Notes under the pieces: generated by a model
Databases searched by the model: none
What the model saw: the letters and a program-made list of their open reading frames with translations, nothing else
Told to the model about the DNA's origin: nothing
DNA from: an uncultured Pedosphaera sp.
GTDB taxonomy: Bacteria > Verrucomicrobiota > Verrucomicrobiia > Limisphaerales > Pedosphaeraceae
Direction of reading: 5' to 3'
DNA: 64,000 bases
Assembly: GCA_903918755.1 (NCBI GenBank)
Contig: CAIXFN010000013.1
Coordinates: 1 to 64,000 of the forward strand
Shown: positions 1 to 9,872 of the stretch, one piece after another
Position numbering within the stretch: position 1 is the first letter of the stretch
How the letters are laid out: the number at the start of each line of letters is the position of its first letter
Program-made: the position numbers and the translations under genes

Positions 1-638
1 AGTCTATCGACAAGACCGGACACATTGCGTGAGAATTTATGGGTCCAGTTAGCACCAGCGGAGGATTCTGGGACAACGGCAGCTTTTTGGAATGAGGGGC
101 GCTTTTTTTTCAAAACTTTATTAATTCAACAGGCTGTTAGCCCAGCCTAACCAGGCTGGGTCTTCCGGCCATTCCTTCCAGCGCCCTGAAAGCGGCGCGA
201 CACCGGGGACCACAATTACAACGGAAGTCCAGGCTCCGGACACTTAATCCAGTTTCCTTTTCGCGGTTCCGAGTCTTCGTGTGAAATGCCTTCCCGCCTG
301 CGTTCTGCGGATTCAGCGATTTCTGCGGCCAAAATTCTGGGGCTTTCCCTGGCTGGTTTTGGCGGCCGAAAAGTTAAGAAAGTCGCAATGTCAGAGCCCC
401 CCGTGCTTCGCTGGCAGCAGGCAGGCCGTCTCCTCGGCACCTAGAAGTGTGAGTTTACGTGGCCTTCAGGTTCCTTTTTTGCGGTTTTGCGCATTTTGGC
501 GGCTAAAATTCCGGTTCTGTCCCCGCCTCGTTGCGGCGGCCCGCTCCGCGGTTGGCCCCCTGCCCCCCGCCCGCAAATTCTCTTTCAGCCCCCGGCCAAT
601 TTGTTAACCTGCCTGCGTATTTAAGCGAATCAAGCAAC
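1..638. other. Region without a confident gene, left edge
   Basis: No confident gene is seen before the glutaminyl-tRNA synthetase start. An open frame runs from base 1 to a TAA at 151-153 on the plus strand (about 50 codons) and could be the tail of a gene beginning outside the window, but I recognise no family. A hairpin lies at 141-160. A single copy of a 20-bp motif that recurs near the actin-like gene lies at about 235-252 on the minus strand. Bases 280-520 hold imperfect, degenerate short repeats rich in GCGG and AAAA/TTTT, which look like decayed dispersed repeats. The promoter of the next gene must lie near the right end, but no convincing -35/-10 pair stands out. Confidence 0.5.
141..160. 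terminator. Hairpin, possible terminator
   Basis: A perfect 8-bp stem CCCAGCCT / AGGCTGGG is separated by AACC. It falls on the C residues just before the TAA that closes the open frame at the left edge. No clear T-run follows, so termination is only a possibility. Confidence 0.35.
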
Positions 639-2387
639 ATGACAACGACCTCGACCACGACCTCGACCACGACCTCGACCAGCGATACCCCCGCCGCCGC
701 GGCACCCGGCGCGGCCGCCGCCAGTGATTTCATCCGCGACATCGTCGCCGCGGACAACCAGTCCGGCAAACATGGCGGCAAGGTGGTGACCCGCTTCCCC
801 CCCGAACCCAATGGCTACCTGCACATCGGCCATGCGAAGTCCATCTGCCTGAATTTCGGCATCGCCGGGGAGAATCCCGGCGGCGTCTGCCACCTGCGGT
901 TCGACGACACCAACCCCGCCCGGGAGGATGTGGAATACGTGGACTCCATCCAGGAAGACGTGCGATGGCTGGGATTCGACTGGGGCGCCAATAAATTTTA
1001 CGCCTCCGATTATTTTGAGCGCCTGTATCAATACGCGGAGGAACTGATCAAACTGGGCAAGGCGTTTGTTTGCGACCTGACCGCCGAGGAAATGATCAGC
1101 TTCCGCGGCTCCCCCACCGTGCCGGGCCGCGAAAGCCCCTACCGCGAGCGCACCGTGGAGGAAAACCTGAATTTGTTCGCCGCGATGCGCGCGGGCGACT
1201 TTGCCGATGGGGCCAAAACCCTGCGGGCGAAAATCGATATGGCTTCGCCCAACATCCATATGCGCGATCCGGCCATCTACCGCATCCGCAAGGTGGATCA
1301 TCACCGGACCGGCGACGCCTGGGGCATTTATCCGATGTACGATTACGCCCACTGCCTGTCCGACTCCATCGAAGGCATCACGCACTCCATCTGCACCCTG
1401 GAATTTGAGGTGCACCGGCCGCTCTACGACTGGATTCTTGACGCGCTCAAAACGCCCTGCCACCCGCAGCAGATCGAGTTCGCCCGGCTGAACCTCAGCT
1501 ACACCGTGATGAGCAAGCGCAAGCTGCTCCAACTCGTGCAGGAGGAGTTGGTCGAAGATTGGGACGATCCGCGCATGCCGACCATCGCCGGCCTGCGCCG
1601 TCGCGGGGTCACCCCGGAGGCCATCCGCCATTTCTGCGCCCGCATCGGCGTGACCAAATACAACGGGCTCACGGACATCGCCCTGCTGGAATTCAGCATC
1701 CGCGAGGATCTGAACCGCCGCGCCCTGCGCGTCATGGCCGTGCTCCGCCCGATCAAGGTGGTGCTGACGAATTATCCCGAAGGTCAGACCGAGGAAATGC
1801 CCGCGGTAAACAACCCCGAGGATCCCGCGGCCGGTTCCCGGACGGTGCCGTTCTCCCGGGTGTTGTACATTGAGCGGGACGATTTCATGGAAGTGCCGGC
1901 GAAGAAGTTCTTCCGCCTTTTCCCTGGCAACGAGGTGCGGCTGCGCTACGCCTACATCATCAAGTGCAACACCGTGATCAAGGACGACGCGGGCAACATC
2001 ACCGAATTGCAGTGCACCGTGGATCCCGACTCCAAGAGCGGCGGCGCCACTGCCGGACGCAAGATCAAGGGCACGATCCACTGGGTCTCCGCCGCGCATG
2101 CCCTCACCGCCGAAGTGCGGCTGTATGACCGCCTGTTCACGGTGCCCGAACCGGACAACGCCGGGGAAGGTCGCGACTTCAAGGAATTCCTGAATCCGCA
2201 TTCCCTCGAAACGCTGACCGATTGCAAACTCGAACCCAGCCTGGCCACCGCGGTGCCGGAAACCCGTTACCAATTCGAGCGGCTCGGCTATTTCCGGGCG
2301 GATCCCAAGGATTCGGCCGCCGGCAAACCGGTCTTTAACCGGACCATCGGGCTGCGCGATTCCTGGGCCAAGGAACAGGCCGGCTGA
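639..2387 (+). CDS. glnS: Glutamine--tRNA ligase
   Basis: This is a 582-aa class I aminoacyl-tRNA synthetase that charges tRNA-Gln with glutamine in the cytoplasm. The class I signatures are visible: [14 protein letters not shown] near residue 53 (HIGH) and VMSKRKL in the middle (KMSKS-type). The FDDTNP motif of the GlnRS/GluRS catalytic core follows the HIGH box, and the C-terminal half matches the anticodon-binding beta-barrels. I chose the ATG at 639 because homology begins about 30 residues later and upstream in-frame sequence is unlike any synthetase. The first ~30 residues are a low-complexity Thr/Ser/Ala extension encoded partly by three perfect 12-bp repeats at 645-680. A hairpin follows the stop. 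Identification is firm; the exact start is less so. Confidence 0.96.
   Translation: MTTTSTTTSTTTSTSDTPAAAAPGAAAASDFIRDIVAADNQSGKHGGKVVTRFPPEPNGYLHIGHAKSICLNFGIAGENPGGVCHLRFDDTNPAREDVEYVDSIQEDVRWLGFDWGANKFYASDYFERLYQYAEELIKLGKAFVCDLTAEEMISFRGSPTVPGRESPYRERTVEENLNLFAAMRAGDFADGAKTLRAKIDMASPNIHMRDPAIYRIRKVDHHRTGDAWGIYPMYDYAHCLSDSIEGITHSICTLEFEVHRPLYDWILDALKTPCHPQQIEFARLNLSYTVMSKRKLLQLVQEELVEDWDDPRMPTIAGLRRRGVTPEAIRHFCARIGVTKYNGLTDIALLEFSIREDLNRRALRVMAVLRPIKVVLTNYPEGQTEEMPAVNNPEDPAAGSRTVPFSRVLYIERDDFMEVPAKKFFRLFPGNEVRLRYAYIIKCNTVIKDDAGNITELQCTVDPDSKSGGATAGRKIKGTIHWVSAAHALTAEVRLYDRLFTVPEPDNAGEGRDFKEFLNPHSLETLTDCKLEPSLATAVPETRYQFERLGYFRADPKDSAAGKPVFNRTIGLRDSWAKEQAG
645..680 (+). repeat. Three perfect 12-bp tandem repeats in glnS
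   Basis: The unit ACGACCTCGACC occurs three times in succession and encodes a Thr/Ser-rich N-terminal tail outside the conserved synthetase core. Being a multiple of three, changes in copy number would keep the frame. Confidence 0.85.
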
Positions 2388-2419
2388 TCCTGGGGCATTT
2401 GCTAATTAGTAACATTGAT

Positions 2420-2450
2420 GCTATAATGCTGGGAGCCCAAGCGGGCTCCC
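2420..2450 (+). terminator. Hairpin after glnS
   Basis: GGGAGCCC / GGGCTCCC forms a perfect 8-bp stem with loop AAGC at 2431-2450, about 45 bp after the glnS stop. It is preceded by GCTATAAT (2420-2427), an octamer that also precedes a GGAGC hairpin at 29805. There is no T-tract, so it may be a dispersed repeat element that also works as a transcription stop. Confidence 0.45.
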
Positions 2451-2499
2451 ACGGTCCGCCCAGCGGGGTGGGGAAATCTGCCTCCGGGACCGCAGTTGA

Positions 2500-2588
2500 G
2501 TCTCTTACTCTCTGCACCGCTTGATGTTACGAGCACGGATGATAGCCCGGATGGGGTGGAATTCCCCATGGTGCAGAGAGTAGGAGAC
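2500..2588. repeat. 19-bp inverted repeat with nested hairpin
   Basis: The arms at 2500-2518 and 2570-2588 are 19 bp long with one mismatch (GTCTCTTACTCTCTGCACC against the complement of GGTGCAGAGAGTAGGAGAC). Inside the right half, ATGGGG and CCCCAT (2551-2569) form a second stem. The element sits between the convergent glnS and antiporter genes. It is sized like a small non-autonomous repeat, or could fold as a structured RNA or bidirectional terminator. No coding frame is evident. Confidence 0.7.
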
Positions 2589-2593
2589 GCGGC

Positions 2594-4060
2594 TTAGACG
2601 GCCGAAATCTTGGCGGGTGCAACTGCCGAGCGTCGTCTCATGGCATTGCCCACGCCCAACAAAGGCCCCGTCATGAAGGTCGTTACCAAGGCCATGATGA
2701 CCATCATCGCGAACACTTGCGCGGACAGGATCCCCAGTTCGTAACCAATATTCAGCACGATCAGTTCCACCAATCCCCGGGTGTTCATCAACGCCCCCAG
2801 GCTGAAGGCGTCTGGCCAGTTCATTCCCGTCCAGCGGGCCGCCATCATGCTCCCCCCCAGCTTGCCCGTGGTGGCCACCAGAATGATGAACCCGCAGACC
2901 GACCAGCCATGCCAGTCGTTCAACAGCCCGATCTGGGTCCGCAGACCGATGAAGGCGAAAAACAGGGGTAACAGGAAGGAGGTGCTGAAATTCTCCAACC
3001 GGTCGCGCAGTTGGGTCCGGAATTGCGGGTCCAGCGGCATGATGATGCCGACCAGGAAAGCCCCGAACAAGGCGTGGAGTCCGATGACCTCGGTGAACAG
3101 GGCCGCCGCGAAAACCAGCACCAGTACCGTCACCACTATGCCCGGGCCGGGGGTCCGCGGCGTGGCGGTAGGTGGGGTGAACCACCGGTGCAGCAGCGGC
3201 TTTACCAACCCGACGAGAACCAGGCAGAACGCCAACGCCAGCCCAAGGTTCACCAGGAACGCGGCGGGGCTTCCGGCCTTGGCAATCGCCACGACCACCG
3301 CCAGAATGCTCCAGGCGCTGACGTCAGACATGGCCGCGCAGGTGATGGCGGTGACCCCCAGATACGACTTGGCCATGCCGCATTCGGCAATGATGCGGGC
3401 GAGCACCGGAAAGGCCGTCATGCTCATCGCGGTGCCCATGAACAGCGCAAAGGCCAGGAAATCAATCTTCGCCGGGGCGTATTCCCCGTAGAGATAAAGC
3501 GAGAGCAGCACGCCCAGGAAGAAGGGAAAGACGATGCCCGCCTGACTCACCACGATGGCGGTATGGGCTTTTTTGCGCAAATGCTCCAGCTCCACCTCCA
3601 TGCCGACGACAAACATGAACAGGATCACCCCCACCTGGCTCAACATGCGCAGGGCGCCCAGGGATTCCGTGGGGAAAATGAACGCAAAGGCCCCCGGAGC
3701 AAACGTGCCCACCACCGACGGACCCAGCACGATCCCGGCCACCATCTCCCCGATTACCGACGGCTGGCCGAGCCGCACAAAGAGGGAACCGAACAGCCGC
3801 GCCAGGATGACAATGAGCAACAATTGCACCAGCAGGAGGCAGAGCGGTTCCCGCAGGTGGTCGCGGATGCCCTGCCAGGTGGAACCGAGCAAATCCCCGG
3901 TCGGCGCGGCCGTCGCGGTCGGGGCGAGGGCGTGGCCGCCCAGGGCCGCAGGCAGGCTTTGCCGGACCAATTCCAGGCGCTTGCCCGCGTGCAGGGCAAA
4001 ATAAATGCCCAGCCCGAAGCCCGCGATCAGCAATAAATAAACCGCCAGATTCCGTTTCAT
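2594..4060 (-). CDS. CPA2-type cation:proton antiporter
   Basis: A 488-aa polytopic inner-membrane protein of the Kef/CHX-like monovalent cation:proton antiporter family (Na+/H+ exchanger domain). It has about a dozen hydrophobic segments and family motifs: LGQPSVIGEMVAGIVLGPS near residue 95, MGTAMSMTAFPVLARI near 205, and CAAMSDVSAWSILA near 240, where the acidic site reads Ser-Asp in place of the Asp-Asp or Asn-Asp common in the family. An extra N-terminal transmembrane segment and a Pro/Ala/Thr linker precede the conserved core. No TrkA/RCK regulatory domain is present. Substrate cation cannot be told from sequence. It converges on glnS. Confidence 0.9.
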   Translation of the reverse strand: MKRNLAVYLLLIAGFGLGIYFALHAGKRLELVRQSLPAALGGHALAPTATAAPTGDLLGSTWQGIRDHLREPLCLLLVQLLLIVILARLFGSLFVRLGQPSVIGEMVAGIVLGPSVVGTFAPGAFAFIFPTESLGALRMLSQVGVILFMFVVGMEVELEHLRKKAHTAIVVSQAGIVFPFFLGVLLSLYLYGEYAPAKIDFLAFALFMGTAMSMTAFPVLARIIAECGMAKSYLGVTAITCAAMSDVSAWSILAVVVAIAKAGSPAAFLVNLGLALAFCLVLVGLVKPLLHRWFTPPTATPRTPGPGIVVTVLVLVFAAALFTEVIGLHALFGAFLVGIIMPLDPQFRTQLRDRLENFSTSFLLPLFFAFIGLRTQIGLLNDWHGWSVCGFIILVATTGKLGGSMMAARWTGMNWPDAFSLGALMNTRGLVELIVLNIGYELGILSAQVFAMMVIMALVTTFMTGPLLGVGNAMRRRSAVAPAKISAV

Positions 4061-4308
4061 GCCCGCTTTTTTTGGATAATCGAGGCCCGCTTACCGAGTA
4101 CCGGCGGGCACCGCGAGCTTACTCCGGCCCGGCGAAATTTTCAATGCGCCTTCAATCAATTATTGCCAGGCGGGGAATGGCAGAGCCTGCCTCCTGGCGT
4201 CGGCAGCTACAAGGCTCAGCGGGTGGCGGGTTTGGGTGCGGTGGGAGGAAACGGAGCGGTGTGGTCAAGTTTGAGCTTCCTTACGTCAGCTCCTACAAAG
4301 AAAAATTG

Positions 4309-7152
4309 TTAATGTGCTTCGAGCCAGGTCTGGCCGGTACCGATTTCCACCTCAATGGGCACTTCCAATGGAAGGGCGGTCCGCAGTTTCTCCTCGATCA
4401 ACGGTCGCACGATCCCCTCCTCTGCCACGGGCACGTCAAACACCAGTTCATCATGCACCTGCAGGAGCATGCGCGTTTGCAAACCGCGTTGCTCCAATTC
4501 CCGGTGAATGTTCACCATGGCCACTTTGATCATGTCTGCCGCCGTCCCCTGGATGGGGGCATTGATCGCGTTCCGCTCCGCCGCTCCCCGCTGCGTGGCG
4601 TTGGCCGACTGGATGTCGCGAATATACCGTCGCCGGCCGGTCACGGTTTCCACGTAGCCGCGCGCCCGGGCGAAATCGATCGTGTCGTTCATGTAGCGCG
4701 CGATGCCGGGATACAGCGCCAGGTATTGCTCGATGATCGTGGCGGCTTCCTTGCGCGGGATGCGCAACCGCTGCGCCAGGCCAAACGCGGAGATACCGTA
4801 GATGATGCCGAAATTAACCATCTTCGCCTTGCGGCGCATGTCCGGGGTGACCTGGTCCAGGGCCACGCCAAACACCTTGGCCGCGGTGGCGGCATGGATG
4901 TCCAACCGCTCGCGAAAGGCTTCGAGCATGCCCGTCTCATGACTGAGGGCGGCAATGATGCGGAGTTCGATTTGGGAATAATCGGCGGAGAGCAGCCGGT
5001 GCCCGGCATCCCGGGGCACGAACGCCTTCCGGATTTCCCGCCCTTTTTCCGTGCGGATCGGGATATTCTGCAGGTTGGGATTCTGGGAGTTCAACCGCCC
5101 CGTGGCGGTGACCGCCTGATTGTAGGTCGTGTGCACCCGGCCGGTCTTCGGCCAGATCGTCGTCGGCAGCGTATCCGCATAGGTGGATTTCAGCTTGGTC
5201 GCGGCCCGGAAATCCAGCAGGCGTTGCACGATTTCATGGTCCGGGGCCAACTCGATGAGGGTCTGTTCATTCGTGGAAAACTGCCCGGTCTTGGTCTTCT
5301 TGGGGGCGTCGCCGATTTTCAGTTCATTGAACAACACCTCGCCCAGTTGTCGCGGCGAATTCAGGTTGAACTCCCGGCCGGCCAACCGGTAGATCGCAGC
5401 CTCATGTTCCGCCATTTCCCCAGCCAGTTGCACCGCGAACTCGGCGAGCGCTCCGGCATCAATCCGGATGCCCTCGAACTCCATGTCCACCAAAACGGGA
5501 ATCAGCGGCGCCTCGACTTCATAATACACGCGCTCCTGCCCCCGCTCCTTGAGCAACGGCGCGAGATGCCCGCGCAATTGCCACGTCACATCGGCATCCT
5601 CGGCGGCATACTCCGCCACCAGTTCGGGCGCGACCACGGACATATTGAGTTGCTGGCCTTTTTCCTCGCCAATCAAATCCGTGATCGGCACGGGCGTATA
5701 ACCGAGGTAAACCTCGGACAGGTAATCCATCCCATGCCGCTGGTCGGGCTCGACGAGGCTGTGGGCGATCATGGTATCGAACAGCCGACCACGCACGGCC
5801 ACTCCGTGCCACTTGAGCACACTCAGGTCGTACTTGAGGTTGTGGCCGACCTTCTCGATCCGTTCATCCTCCAGCACGCCACGGAATTCCTCCAGCACTG
5901 CCGCCGCCTCGGCCGCGCCTGCCGGCACCGTCACGTAATAGCCAGTGTGCGGGGCGAAGGAAAAGGCCATCCCCACGAGGCGCGCCTGCTTGGTGTCCAG
6001 CCCGGTGGTCTCCGTGTCGAAGCAGAAGGAAGGCTGGCCGCGCAGGATTTCAATCAGCCGGGCGCGCCCGGCCGAATCGGTCACGAGGTGATATTCGTGC
6101 GGCACGTCTTTGATGGTCTTCAGGTTCGGCTTGAGCGGCTTCTCCGCCGCGGGCGGTTGGGCGGCATCGTCCGACTGCAAACTGAATTCTTCCTGGGCCG
6201 GGGCTGGCTCCACGACCGGCGGGCGCGAGGGTGTCGGCGACGACGGCGCCCCGGACTCGAATCCATGCCCCGCCCGGAAACTGTCGCCGAACAGCCGGCG
6301 GCCGATGGAATTGAACTCGAACTCCACGCACAGCCGGCGGAGTTCCTCGTCGTGCGGTTCGCGCAGCTTGAACTCCTCCAGATCCAAAGTGCAGGGAGTC
6401 GCCCGATTGATGGTGGCGAGGCGTTTGGAGAGCAACGCATTTTCGCGGTTGGCCTCCAGGTTCTCCTTCAGCTTGCCCTTCAATTCGGAAGTGTGGGCCA
6501 GCAGGTTCTCCACGCTGCTGTATTGGCTGACGAGTTTCGCCGCGGTCTTCTCGCCGATGCCGGGCACGCCGGGGATATTGTCCGAGGCATCGCCCCAGAG
6601 AGCCAGGACATCAATGACCTGCATGGGTTCCGGAATGCCCCACTTCGCCCGGATCTCCGGCACGCCGAGAATCTCAATCGCGTCCCCCACGCGCGCCGGT
6701 TTGAACAGAAAGGTGTGCTCGGTAACCAACTGGCCGAAATCCTTGTCCGGCGTGACCATGAACGACTCAAACCCCTCCGGCTCGGCGCGCGTCACCAGGG
6801 TGCCAATGATGTCGTCCGCTTCGTAACCTTCGCAGGTCACCACGCGCAGGTTGAGCGCCTCGATGAAGCGGCGGATGTGGGGCAACGCGAACCGGATGTC
6901 CTCGGGCATTTCCTCCCGCTGGATCTTATACTCCGGATATTCGATGTGCCGCTGGGTGGGCGTGGCGGTGTCGAACGCCACCACGAGATGCGTCGGCTGC
7001 CGGTTCGTGATGATGTCCAGCAGCGCCATCGTAAAACCGTAGAGCGCGGAAGTGTTCTGCCCCTTCGAGGTCAGGATAGGCCGGGTCGCAAACGCAAAAT
7101 GCGCCCGGTAAACGAGCGCCATGCCATCCAGCAGAAACAGTTTCTTCGCCAT
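4309..7152 (-). CDS. polA: DNA polymerase I
   Basis: At 947 aa this is a full-length three-domain Pol I for gap filling and RNA primer removal. The 5' nuclease domain (about 1-290) starts with LFLLDGMALVYRAHFA. The 3'-5' proofreading domain (about 345-530) looks active, with FDTETTG, VGHNLKYDL and YAAEDADVTW. The polymerase domain (about 560-947) shows motif A (SADYSQIELRI), motif B (RRKAKMVNFGIIYGIS) and motif C (QVHDELVFDV). The start is the ATG at 7150-7152, directly on the 5' nuclease motif. It is divergent from the LOG-family gene, with 117 bp between. Confidence 0.97.
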   Translation of the reverse strand: MAKKLFLLDGMALVYRAHFAFATRPILTSKGQNTSALYGFTMALLDIITNRQPTHLVVAFDTATPTQRHIEYPEYKIQREEMPEDIRFALPHIRRFIEALNLRVVTCEGYEADDIIGTLVTRAEPEGFESFMVTPDKDFGQLVTEHTFLFKPARVGDAIEILGVPEIRAKWGIPEPMQVIDVLALWGDASDNIPGVPGIGEKTAAKLVSQYSSVENLLAHTSELKGKLKENLEANRENALLSKRLATINRATPCTLDLEEFKLREPHDEELRRLCVEFEFNSIGRRLFGDSFRAGHGFESGAPSSPTPSRPPVVEPAPAQEEFSLQSDDAAQPPAAEKPLKPNLKTIKDVPHEYHLVTDSAGRARLIEILRGQPSFCFDTETTGLDTKQARLVGMAFSFAPHTGYYVTVPAGAAEAAAVLEEFRGVLEDERIEKVGHNLKYDLSVLKWHGVAVRGRLFDTMIAHSLVEPDQRHGMDYLSEVYLGYTPVPITDLIGEEKGQQLNMSVVAPELVAEYAAEDADVTWQLRGHLAPLLKERGQERVYYEVEAPLIPVLVDMEFEGIRIDAGALAEFAVQLAGEMAEHEAAIYRLAGREFNLNSPRQLGEVLFNELKIGDAPKKTKTGQFSTNEQTLIELAPDHEIVQRLLDFRAATKLKSTYADTLPTTIWPKTGRVHTTYNQAVTATGRLNSQNPNLQNIPIRTEKGREIRKAFVPRDAGHRLLSADYSQIELRIIAALSHETGMLEAFRERLDIHAATAAKVFGVALDQVTPDMRRKAKMVNFGIIYGISAFGLAQRLRIPRKEAATIIEQYLALYPGIARYMNDTIDFARARGYVETVTGRRRYIRDIQSANATQRGAAERNAINAPIQGTAADMIKVAMVNIHRELEQRGLQTRMLLQVHDELVFDVPVAEEGIVRPLIEEKLRTALPLEVPIEVEIGTGQTWLEAH

Positions 7153-7269
7153 GCCCCAAAACGTAAACGAATTCCGCCGGGGCTAAAAGCCGTAATCGGT
7201 TCGGGATGGGCGGGGCGAATGCCCTCTGGCCAACCTTGAGTATTTCCCCTGCGCGCTTATGCTGGCGGC

Positions 7270-7950
7270 ATGAACAACGCGACCGTCGGTTTCATCAAAG
7301 AAGATCCCTGGCGAATCTTCCGCATCATGGCGGAGTTCGTGGATTCCTTTGAAGCGATGTCGAAGGTGGGGCCGGCGGTCACGATTTTCGGCTCGGCGCG
7401 CACGCCGGTAAAGGATCCCTATTACCAGGCCTCAGTGACGCTGGCCAAAGGGCTGGTGAAGCACAATCTGGCCGTCATCACCGGCGGAGGCCCGGGCATT
7501 ATGGAAGCAGCCAACAAAGGGGCACGTCAGGCCAAGGGGCGCTCGGTGGGGTTGAACATCGAATTGCCGCACGAGCAGCATGGCAACCGGTTTGCCAATA
7601 TCCCGATCAATTTCCACTACTTTTTCTCGCGCAAGGTGTGCTTCGTCAAATACAGCGTCGCGTTTGTCTTCATGCCCGGGGGCTTCGGCACGCTGGACGA
7701 ATTCTACGAAGTGCTCACCCTGGTGCAGACCCAGCGCATCCCCCGGTTTCCCCTCATCCTGTTTGGCCGCAAGCACTGGACCGGCCTGGTCACGTGGATG
7801 AAAGCCAACCTCGAGAAAGGCCATTTTATCAGCCCCGGCGACCTGGACTTGATCACCATCACGGATGACCCGCAGGAGGCGATCGACATCATCCTGGATT
7901 ACGAACGCCGCGTCGGTCCCCCGGACGTTGTGCCGGCAGCGTTTGCCTGA
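7270..7950 (+). CDS. LOG-family (TIGR00730) Rossmann-fold protein
   Basis: A 226-aa protein of the LOG (LONELY GUY-like) family, related to lysine decarboxylase-like folds. Members cleave nucleoside 5'-monophosphates, for example in cytokinin activation, but many bacterial ones have no assigned substrate. Both family signatures are clear: GGGPGIMEAANKGA at 72-85 and PGGFGTLDE at 136-144. The first ~35 residues precede the core. It is divergent from polA and followed after 29 bp by the M16 peptidase gene on the same strand, so the two may be co-transcribed. Family is firm; substrate is unknown. Confidence 0.9.
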   Translation: MNNATVGFIKEDPWRIFRIMAEFVDSFEAMSKVGPAVTIFGSARTPVKDPYYQASVTLAKGLVKHNLAVITGGGPGIMEAANKGARQAKGRSVGLNIELPHEQHGNRFANIPINFHYFFSRKVCFVKYSVAFVFMPGGFGTLDEFYEVLTLVQTQRIPRFPLILFGRKHWTGLVTWMKANLEKGHFISPGDLDLITITDDPQEAIDIILDYERRVGPPDVVPAAFA

Positions 7951-7979
7951 GTTTATTCCTGACCGCATTTTTATCGCGC

Positions 7980-9242
7980 ATGTATCAAATTTCCAAATTG
8001 GAGAACGGCCTCACCGTGGCCACCGCCGAAATGCCGCACATGGCCAGTGTCAGTGTCGGCCTGTGGGTGGGAGTCGGCGGACGTTACGAACCGGCAGAGC
8101 TAAACGGCGTCTGCCATTTCATTGAGCATCTGCTGTTCAAGGGCACCCGCAAGCGCTCCGCCCGGCGGATTTCCCAGGATGTCGAGGGCCTCGGCGGCTA
8201 CCTGAACGCCTTCACTACCGAGGAAATGACCTGCTACCATTGCCGGGCCACGCACCAGCATTTTGACGAATTGCTCGATGTGCTGACCGACATGTTCCTG
8301 AACTCGAAATTTGACCCCGCCGAAATCGACAAGGAACGCAGCGTCATCAAGGAGGAACTCGCGATGTACCGCGATCAACCGCATCACCTGGTGCAGGAAA
8401 TCCTGAACGAAGCGCTGTGGCCCCGACACCCGCTGGGCCGCAACCTGGCGGGCACCGAACAAACGCTGGACGGCCTCACCCGCCCGCGGCTGCTGGCATA
8501 CCAACGCCAGAACTACGCGGCCGGTCGTACGCTGATCGTGGCGGCCGGTCGCCTGAAGCATCGCCAGGTCCTCCGCTCGGTCACGCGATTGGCCCAAAAA
8601 TTCCCGGCCGGAGCGGGTCCGACGTTTCTCCCGGTGGCAGAAAAGCAGACGGCGCCCCAAGTCCAACTCCACGTCAAAGACACCGAGCAAACCCAACTGG
8701 CTCTGGGCATCCGCACCACCACCCGGCATGACCTGCGCCGCTATCCCCTGCGCCTGCTCAACGTCATGCTCGGGGAAAACGCCAGTTCCCGGTTGTTTAA
8801 CGTGATCCGGGAAGAACGGGGCATTGCCTATTCCATCGACAGCGCCCTCGGCTATTTTGATGATACCGGCACCCTGACCATTTCGGCCGGACTCGATCTC
8901 GATCACCTCCGGGAAACCCTCGGCTTGATCCGCGACGAGTTGCGCCGCTTCAAACTCGCCCCCCCGCCCCGCGCGGAATTCAACCGGGCGCGGGATTACG
9001 CGTTGGGACAAATCGATCTGGGTTTGGAAAGCGCCGACAACCAGATGAATTGGCTGGGAGAACAACTGCTGGGTTACGGCCGGGTGGTTACCGCCCGGCA
9101 GGTGAAAAGCCGGCTGGCCAAGGTCACCCCGGCCGAAGTGCTCGCGGTGGCCCGGGAATTCTTCCGTCCGGAACGGCTCACGCTGGCATTGGTGAGCCCG
9201 CTAAAGACCGATCGTGGGCTGGCGAAGTTGCTGGAATTGTGA
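7980..9242 (+). CDS. M16 family zinc peptidase
   Basis: A 420-aa insulinase/processing-peptidase-like protein with the inverted zinc motif HFIEH at residues 46-50 and a downstream Glu in the ERSVIKEEL helix, as expected for an active M16 subunit. The N-terminal half carries the catalytic domain and the C-terminal half the second, inactive M16 domain (about 185-365). There is no signal peptide, so it may be cytoplasmic, or membrane-associated by partners. Bacterial relatives such as PqqL- or YmxG-type peptidases degrade small peptides. The gene is co-directional with its neighbours on both sides. Confidence 0.92.
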   Translation: MYQISKLENGLTVATAEMPHMASVSVGLWVGVGGRYEPAELNGVCHFIEHLLFKGTRKRSARRISQDVEGLGGYLNAFTTEEMTCYHCRATHQHFDELLDVLTDMFLNSKFDPAEIDKERSVIKEELAMYRDQPHHLVQEILNEALWPRHPLGRNLAGTEQTLDGLTRPRLLAYQRQNYAAGRTLIVAAGRLKHRQVLRSVTRLAQKFPAGAGPTFLPVAEKQTAPQVQLHVKDTEQTQLALGIRTTTRHDLRRYPLRLLNVMLGENASSRLFNVIREERGIAYSIDSALGYFDDTGTLTISAGLDLDHLRETLGLIRDELRRFKLAPPPRAEFNRARDYALGQIDLGLESADNQMNWLGEQLLGYGRVVTARQVKSRLAKVTPAEVLAVAREFFRPERLTLALVSPLKTDRGLAKLLEL

Positions 9243-9299
9243 GTAAGTGGAACTCTGGGATTGTCGCTCCGGAAGGGGTTCGCTTAGAGTCTCGCCCAG

Positions 9300-9836
9300 A
9301 TGAATATCCCCCATCTGGGTGCCAACCTCATGAAAGTCATCATGCCGTTGTTGGCCATCGGCGTGGTGTTCCTCGCGATGCGCGTCCGCCGGCTCCCGGC
9401 GGCGACGGCGATCGGCTGGGCCAAGCCGCCACCGGCCGCCGTCGCGGGCTGGCTGCTGCTCTATGCCGCTTACATCCTGGTCTCCAATTACTTCATGTTT
9501 TGGCGGGGGCCCTGGGATTTCACCATTTGGCGGGAGGCGCCGCTCATCATTGATTTCCTGCGGGTGCTGGGCGTGGCGGTATTGGGTCCCATTGCAGAGG
9601 AGCTGATTTTTCGGGGAATCCTGTACGGCCGTTTCGCGCAAACCAAGTTGGGAGTCGGCGGGGCTATTGCCATCACGGCCATCAGTTGGGGGGCCATTCA
9701 CTACACCTACACCCCAGGCGTGATCCTGCTCCTGGTGGGCGCAGGATTTCTGCTGGGGTTGGCGCGCTGGCAGACCCGGTCCATTGTGACGCCCATGCTG
9801 ATGCACATCCTCTGGAATATCTACGCGGTCTGGTGA
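9300..9836 (+). CDS. CPBP family intramembrane metalloprotease
   Basis: A 178-aa polytopic membrane protein of the CAAX/CPBP (Abi) family. The diagnostic elements are present: the glutamate pair and Arg in EELIFRG (EE at 100-101), His134 in the next helix, and MLMHILWN with His169 near the C-terminus. Four to five hydrophobic segments are visible. The ATG at 9300 is used; another in-frame ATG at 9330 also fits. Bacterial members act in membrane proteolysis, but the substrate here cannot be guessed. It ends 36 bp from the convergent symporter gene. Confidence 0.88.
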   Translation: MNIPHLGANLMKVIMPLLAIGVVFLAMRVRRLPAATAIGWAKPPPAAVAGWLLLYAAYILVSNYFMFWRGPWDFTIWREAPLIIDFLRVLGVAVLGPIAEELIFRGILYGRFAQTKLGVGGAIAITAISWGAIHYTYTPGVILLLVGAGFLLGLARWQTRSIVTPMLMHILWNIYAVW

Positions 9837-9872
9837 GGAACCGGCCCAACACCCGCCGGAGATGTGGGCAGA

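Noticed and set aside
1-153. C-terminal fragment of a gene entering from the left
   Set aside because: The frame is open to a TAA but too short to identify, so it is only mentioned in the region description.
630-2273. Long minus-strand open frame opposite glnS
   Set aside because: Low-complexity Gly/His/Val-rich product lying wholly antisense to a clear synthetase.
4072-7239. A 1055-codon open frame on the plus strand opposite polA
   Set aside because: It is antisense to a gene with every Pol I motif, has no recognisable domain, and is the expected long shadow frame in GC-rich DNA.
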